Origin: Monarcha castaneiventris obscurior
Lineage: Eukaryota > Chordata > Aves > Passeriformes > Monarchidae
DNA length: 64,000 bases
Direction: 5' to 3'
Assembly: GCA_026261815.1 (NCBI GenBank)
Contig: JAMPIT010000884.1
Span: 14,149,001 to 14,213,000, forward strand
In this document: positions 57,704 through 64,000 of the stretch, piece after piece
How the letters are laid out: every line of letters starts with the position of its first letter
How positions within the stretch are numbered: the first letter of the stretch is position 1
The notes under the pieces: generated by a model
The model's database searches: none
Told to the model about the DNA's origin: nothing
The model's input: the letters and a program-made list of their open reading frames with translations, nothing else
Made by a program: the position numbers and the translations under genes

Positions 57704-58315
57704 TGTGCTGGTTTTGGCCAAAATCGAGCAATATATCCTCTGGGAGAAAGTCAGCTTACAACTAGCCTTCCCCCCACCGGGTTCGGGAAAAAATTCCTCA
57801 AAGGAAAGTGAAGGAGATAAAACCTATTTATTATCAAACACATAGGAAAAGGATAATTATACTAAACAGTAAAACACTCACTATAACGAGAAAAACCTGG
57901 GAAGAAATTAGAGTCCTCTTGTAGGTGTGGTCCCTCCTTCTCGGAGCTGGCATGGGGGGTGGCCTTAGGCCCCCTCCGGGCCTGAAGAAAAGTTCTCCTG
58001 ATGTGTTCTGATGTTGTTGAAACAGTCCAGAAGAGGCATAAAGGAAAAAAAAAACAAAGTTCCAGGAAACATGCCGGAGAAAAAAGGAAGGGAATAAACC
58101 CGAAAAAGCTGGCTGAAGAGACAGTGAAGGATGCTCCCTTCACGCTACCGCCGCCAGAGAACGCAGAGCAGTCTCCATCTCTGTGTACTTGGGAACTTGC
58201 TTTGAAAAGTTCATTTGTTTTTTCCTCCCCACTCAAGCACAATTTAAATGCACAAAATTAAATTTTTGGCATAGAGCCGTGAGAGGGATACACACCATAG
58301 AGTCAGCCCAAGACA
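57704..58315 (-). mobile_element. Solo LTR upstream of the array ORF, unit 3
   Basis: Same insertion, 612 bp, with GGCCC at 57699-57703 and 58316-58320. The outer TGT (CA on the coding strand) is preserved here. It has several private changes, for example in the pyrimidine-rich centre and near the 3' end. Confidence 0.88.
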
Positions 58316-58499
58316 GGCCCTGGTAGCCCTTGGGCTCAGTGAGGCTTTGGCCACAGTGCCGCTCAGCAGCCCGATCCCCACCCTGCAGAGCCCTGGCTTT
58401 GGCGGGTGGGCTACTCAGGGCACGAGCCATTGGCCAGCTGGACGCAGCCAGGGGCAGGTGGGCGCTGGCTCCATGTGCAGCTGCAGGCCGGGGACGAGG

Positions 58500-58755
58500 G
58501 GTGTCCCTCAGGGCTGTGCCTGGGCCCTGGGGCTCTTGGATGGCGTCCCCAAAGGCACAGGCAGGGGATGGAGCTCCCCCTGGGCGCGTTTGCAGGGGCC
58601 GGGGAGCTGAGCGTGGCAGGGGCACCATGGCAGGGTTTGGCCGTGCACGGGGAGCTGGGCAAGCTTGAGAAGTGGCACCACGAGAAGCTTACGAGGTCTC
58701 CCAAGGCCAAGTGCTGGGTGCTGCACCCGGCCCGGGGCGATCCCCGAGTCCCGGA
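58500..58755 (+). mobile_element. Degenerate CR1 reverse-transcriptase fragment, unit 3
   Basis: Same remnant as in units 1 and 2 with a few private changes (for example CCCGGGGCGATCC). Confidence 0.7.
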
Positions 58756-59568
58756 TTCCCGCAAGCCGGAAGAGACCTTCCTATCCCTCAGTTTGGCGCT
58801 GCCCCCCCGGCCGCTCCCAGCGCCTCCAGAAGCAGCACTTGGCTGGGCCTTGGGCCTTCCCGCTGCCCTTGCCCACTGTCAGCAGGGCTGGCCCAAGGGG
58901 AGCACCCCCAGCCCGTGCCTCTGCCCCACAGCCTCGTGGGCAGCGTGTCCGGCCACCCTGGCTGGGCTCCAGTGGGGAATGTCCTTGCAGCAGAAAGTGC
59001 CGGAAAGAGCCCAGGGCCAAAGAGTCTCTCCCCTGCTGGCACTGCTTCTTCACAGCATTAAAATATTCCAGTGCTGGAGTGGGCTGATGGGGGTCTCCCC
59101 ATCGCACCCAAAAAGAAGCTGATGGTTGGGTATTATTTGAGAATTTCTCTCTAGTTGAGCCTGCCAGGGGGTTATTTGCAGGGAGAAGCGGATACAATAA
59201 ATACCACGATGCCTCCTCCAGGGTCTCTGTGTGTTTCAACACTCTTGGGCTTTCTTGACACTTCTCAGAGGGAAGAAATTCTTGGGGCAGCAGCAATTTT
59301 ACCTCTCACCACAAAATACTGCTACAAAAGTTGGTTTTCCAGTGCATCCAGCTCTTACTGTGGGTATCCTGGTACGTGAGGAATTCGGCGTCCTTTTCTG
59401 TAGCCACGGTGTCCTTGTGCATCACCCAGATGTGCTGTTTGCACCTGGGGGGACACTAAATATCAGCTCCTGCTCTGTGTGCTGCTGTGGTGTCAGGCAA
59501 AGTTCTGGCACTGTTCCCCATCCTCTGAGTATTCCTTTCCTTCAATAAATTCTACCAAGCCTTGTCTT

Positions 59569-62500
59569 AAACAATCTTCCAAGTAATTTTATTGCTTTGA
59601 ATTTCTGTTTTTTAAATGTGTATTTTGTCTTGCCATTGCTCCATCTTTGCTTTCGTTCTTAGGGCAGGTTCCTGCATAGTCCATCCCTTCCCAGCTGCAA
59701 TGTTCCCCTTGGACTGGTTTTTATTTTCCAGCCCTGGGGAGGCTGGGTTAGAGCGGGAACACCAGCTTTGGTGACTGGTTTTTGTTTGCTTTAACCTGAA
59801 TTTGCAGGTTTTCCCATCAGTCACAGGAGATAGACCCCACAGCTAAGTTTGTAATTGTTTTTTAGAAACTTGAGCAGATAATGCTTAAACACAAATGGCT
59901 TTTGGAGATTTGTGTAGGTTAATTTGCTCTGTGTTGGGATCTGATGGTTATTGGTGCCCCAACTCACAGAACAGCTGATGCTTTTTTCTTTTTTTTTAAC
60001 CACTTGCTTAATTGTTTTCCCTCTTCAACTCTCATTTTAGTGATGCAAGAACTGTGTCAGCTTTGAAAATATTTGACCATACTTTGAGGATATGTTTATT
60101 TTTTTAAACCAAGAAATACTGTCTCTAGAAAAAGGTTGAGTGGAAGACGATGAGCACGAATGATATATTGTCTTGTTGAGTCATGTTGGGGGCTTTCTTT
60201 CTGTGAAGGATAAACAAAATTTTCGATTATTCAGCTTGTGACGTTTGCAGATCCTATGAAAAGACCGGTTTTGGTTTTCAAACATGGTAGTTAAGTGTCT
60301 GGGCTGAACCGGGGGAGTTCCAGGAGAGCTGGAGGCCCAGGGGGTGCACAGGGATTCCGGGCTGGGGGCATTGGGATTTCTTTTCGTGCATAATTGGTCT
60401 TTGTTTAATCCAAACTGTCCGAACTGCTGCCATTCCCTGCCATTAAGCAGTGTGGATCCTGCTCATCCTGCTCCACATCCTCTGTCATGTTTTCCAGGGT
60501 GGAATTGGCACTCCCTGGAGTGAGCCAAATCCAAAATGGCAGTGTCATTATTTGCATTTTTATTTACCTGGGCTGTGTAAGCACCGTATTTGCCATCATT
60601 GCTCTCAGCTTTCAATACTTATCTGCTACTTGGTGACTTCAGGCAAGTGATTAAAGCCCTCAATCTGTTGGGTGTTAGGGTTCTCTCATTGCAGCTCACA
60701 GGTATTATTCCAGACGTGCTATGTAAGGCAAAACTGTAGGAGAACTTGCTGCTTAAAATGTGGAAAAAAGTGTTGTTACTCCTGTTTTAGTAACACTTGC
60801 AGTAGGGCCTTGTGGACAGTGTAAGGCACTCTGCTAAAAAAGAATTAAAACAACCTTTCTGCTGAATAATAGCTTTTACTTTTGCAGTTACATAATTCTC
60901 TTGTTAAATCTAACAATTCTTTTTTGAAGAATTAATGGAAGTGGTTTAAAGGGATTCCCTCACTATAAGAGATACCTGACAGCAGTGGTGAGTGAGAAAC
61001 ACCAACTGTGTGCAGGTGTCCTCAGCACTGGCAGAAATAGATGCATTTAGGACATGTAAGAAAGGAGGAAAGAGGGAAAAAAAGGCTCTGAAGCCACATC
61101 CTTTTTAAAAATTTATTGCATAAAAGTGCAGCTCAGAGCTTTATTACTGCCCTGCCCTGCCCTGTGTGGCTGCAGAGCAGCCCCTGCGAGGCTGGAGAGC
61201 AGGAGCTGCATTTTGGGTGCCTTTCCTCTAGGAAAACACAGATTTGAGGGTCGCTGATGCTGTGAACTGTGAGGTCTGAATCTCATCCAAGAGATAAAAC
61301 CATTGACACAAAGAACTGCTTTTTGACATCAGCACACTTGTTGGGAATCCACTGCCCTGGATGTGAAGGGTGTTGCTAAAATGATTGGGGAAATGTTATA
61401 TAACTGGTTTTGTGAGGCTGTATTTATTGAATAGGTGTTTATTACCTGCTTTTCACTGGTCCTTCTCAGTGTTACTGCATTCCAGCTACTCCAGAAATAA
61501 GGTGCAGAAAGAATCGTGGCTGAAGTGTCTCCAAGGGCTCCCTTTGGTAGCTCAGATCAAGCAATGTCATCTTCAGCTCAGAACAGCAAATGAAATTACT
61601 GAAATGTGGGGGTTTTGTCCAAGGGCACTAAAGGTGAGCACAAGATTTGGTCACCACACCTGTCCACGGAGTCACCTTGCAGAATTGTTCCATTTACTGG
61701 GCTCTCTTTAGGAAAAGAGAGGAGAGTACACACAAACATGTGGAACAGATTCCCTGGCCAGGCCGTGCCAGGTTTATTTGGACACATAATGAGCTGTGTG
61801 AGGGTTTCAATCCTTGCATTGTAGTGCTGGGACTTGGCTTTTGCTGCTTTTTTCTTCTCCTTTTTTCTTTTTTATCCGGGGACATACGTGGGTTTAGCTA
61901 CACTGATTTTCTTGAGCCACCAGAGTTGTGTGGAACAATTTTAGATCACTGCAAGTCCATAAAGCTGAGTTTGTGTTGATCACTTGAAACGTGGGGTTTT
62001 TCTTGCAGTTTAACAGCGCTGCCCATATTTCCACACAGGCCTGAGGCTCAGCAGGACACGTCATATGCTGCTCCATGAATGTATAGTTTAGCAAGAGTCA
62101 TGAAAAAGGCAGGATTATTTATCTAAAAATTATTAACAGAATTGGCCTTTTCTGAGGGATGGGGTAGTCTCAGTCTCATTATCATTCACAATGAGGCAAC
62201 CCTAGAGACTTTCTGAAGTCAAACATTCTTTGACCTTTCTGAAAAATTAGTCTGTGTGGAAGCACAAAAGGTGTTGATAAACAGATTTTTAGCTTGATGT
62301 GGGGTTACTTTTGTTTTGGGTGTTTTTTTGTTGGAAGTCAGAATATTTTTAAGCTTTCTTCATTCCTAATATCTGAGATCAAAATAACTGCAGAGATAAT
62401 CATTGTATTTTTGATTTCCTCAGCTGAAAATCGGCTCGGATTGTGAAAATGAGAGATAATTGTGTGTTTCCCCCTAGTCCCCTAATGCAATTCTTAGGAA

Positions 62501-63050
62501 TTTGCAAGCCCTTGAACACTATGAAGATGCTCAATGGCATGCAGGGGGGATTGGTCCAGCAGCATCTTCCCTGTGTGTGTCCTGCCCTGAGCCTGGCGTG
62601 GCTGGGCCAGTGCTGGGCCACTGAGTGCTGCTCCTGGAGGGCCAATTGCAGCTGAAATCACACGTAATTAATAAGGCTTTTCATAGATTGGTGCTGGCAA
62701 TGGTGACACCAATGCTGAGCTTAATTCTCCCCTGCGTTTGGCTGTGCTTGGCCTCCATGCCAGAAGCCTCGTGACACCAAGGGTGCCGGGATTTGCCCAG
62801 GCTTTGCCCAGGGTTTCCAGGCTGCAGATCCAGGCAGGGACACTCCTGGCAAAGTGGGCACTGGCTTGGAGAGCCATCAGTGTTCCTGAACACAGATCGG
62901 TTCGAGGAATGTGGCGGTGTTGACACGAATCCATCACTGGGGCAGCCACTTAGAGAAGGCACCTACACAGAGACTGGTTGTTGTTTTGAATTTCCCACCC
63001 AGATCTTCCTCTATCTCAAAATTTGGCTTTAAGAAATGCCGTTTATACCT
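59569..63050. other. Single-copy segment between array and right repeat
   Basis: About 3.5 kb with no gene I can support. Open frames around 61.4-62.0 kb and 62.7-62.9 kb overlap on both strands and lack similarity. No CR1 or LTR was recognised. A CCTGC pentamer run occurs near 61150. Confidence 0.6.
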
Positions 63051-63662
63051 ATTAATTTAAAATGTGAAGGTTGTGGGGGTTATAGGGCTCACAGAGGTGG
63101 CTACTTGCTCCCCAAAGTGCTATGTGAGAACAGCACCTCGGGTACAGCCTCAGCTGTTGCAGCCCCTCGTTTGCCCAGCGCTCTGGAAGCGCTGGTGGTA
63201 TTCAACCCCACACCTTAGGCTGGATAGCTCAATATTACCAGAGACAAGGAGCCAAGGAGGGCCCAACGCCGCCCAGGAATTCCATGGAGCTGGTTTGTTT
63301 CATCCACAGAGGTGGACAGGCGGAGAGAGGACGGCGAAGAGGAGGACACATGGGCTGGGCAGCCCTTACAGAGTGATCTGAGGGCACAGGGGCGGTACAG
63401 AGGCATGGCCGAGGAACGCAGCCAATGGACAGAGGGAAGGGGCAGGGAGAGGACCAGGGCAGGGAGCAGCCACACAGGCTGCTGGGAGAGGTGGTTTTAC
63501 ATCCACGGGGGCTAGGGGTAAAGTTACATTCCAACCGCGAAGGCTTGTGGGAGAGGCTTTTCCTTTAGAGGTCAGAAGATACATTGTTAAATGCCTAGGT
63601 TTTTCCACCAGCCCATCTCAGCCCTTTTCCCTGGCTCACCAGCTGGCCCAGTGACCCCAACA
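63051..63662. repeat. Long direct repeat R, right copy (612 bp)
   Basis: Starts ATTAATTTAAAATGTGAAGG and ends GTGACCCCAACA, same orientation as the left copy 20.7 kb away. Directly followed by CATTCTT, the 7 bp that precede the left copy. Confidence 0.93.
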
Positions 63663-63669
63663 CATTCTT
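63663..63669. repeat. 7-bp outer direct repeat, right (CATTCTT)
   Basis: Matches 42378-42384. If the block is a single insertion this is the second half of its target-site duplication. Confidence 0.6.
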
Positions 63670-64000
63670 TTGCTGATCTACATTACTGCAACCTATTGCT
63701 AGCACACACACCAATAAAATAATAAAGAAATTTGTTTTAAAAGTTCATTTCTCATGTACACTCATGTGTTTTATTAGGCATTTCAGAATGCCCTGAGATT
63801 GTGGCCTGTTTTTCTAAGAATGGAGGATTGATTCATTACTGACACATGAGAAGGGTTTGTTTTGGCTGGCTGCTGGCATTAAGAGCCAGGAGTTATTTGA
63901 CCCAAGCTGTTTAAGCACAATTTAATTTACTTTTATATAGTATTTTCCATAAAAGGCGTCATAAAATCATATTTAGGAGTATCCATTTTAAATCTAAGGA
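63670..64000. other. Right flank, nothing recognised
   Basis: AT-rich sequence resembling the intronic sequence left of the block. No gene or element seen. Confidence 0.6.

Larger units (their letters stand above)
54432..59568 (-). repeat. Tandem array unit 3 (complete, about 5.14 kb)
   Basis: Third unit, same order of parts. It is the most diverged in its right part (ORF N-terminal half, LTR and CR1 region). It ends at CTTGTCTT, after which single-copy sequence (AAACAATCTTCC) begins. Confidence 0.95.

Overview
The window looks like avian nuclear DNA, most likely from a songbird. It carries several CR1 LINE 3' ends and reverse-transcriptase pieces, endogenous-retrovirus solo LTRs, AT-rich introns, and a short TOPORS-like RING-finger gene. 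No bacterial features, tRNA, rRNA or CRISPR array were seen.

Region 1 (about 1-38.8 kb) is part of a minus-strand gene that I identify as PIK3C2G, the class II phosphoinositide 3-kinase gamma gene. Seven exons with canonical splice sites and matching phases can be read from high to low coordinates: 38665-38767, 33321-33391, 29595-29658, 24723-24839, 16201-16246, 10219-10414 and 7118-7240. Together they encode about 240 residues, from the end of the Ras-binding region to the first half of the first C2 domain. The introns hold CR1 fragments (one nested inside another), a solo LTR with a perfect 5-bp target-site duplication, a (GGAA)n tract, and a plus-strand TOPORS-like RING gene (34681-35184) lodged between CR1 fragments.

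Region 2 (42385-63662) is the unusual part. Two nearly identical direct repeats of about 612 bp (42385-42997 and 63051-63662) bracket about 20 kb. The same 7 bp, CATTCTT, lies immediately outside both outer ends, so the block looks like one insertion unit, or a circle recombined into a pre-existing repeat. Inside is a tandem array of a unit of about 5.14 kb: one partial copy after a 100-N gap (44710-49293) and two complete copies (49294-54431 and 54432-59568). Each unit carries a minus-strand intact 369-codon intronless ORF of unknown function, a solo LTR with GGCCC target-site duplication about 280 bp upstream on the same strand, a long TTC-rich tract in its presumed 3' UTR, and CR1 remnants. 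The middle unit is a chimera of the outer two, as expected from unequal crossing-over. The array may continue in the gap.

Region 3 (59569-63050 and 63663-64000) is single-copy sequence with no gene I can support. Whether the array lies inside a PIK3C2G intron or upstream of the gene cannot be decided, because the more 5' exons were not found. All identifications come from reading the sequence and from memory of the families; no search was run.
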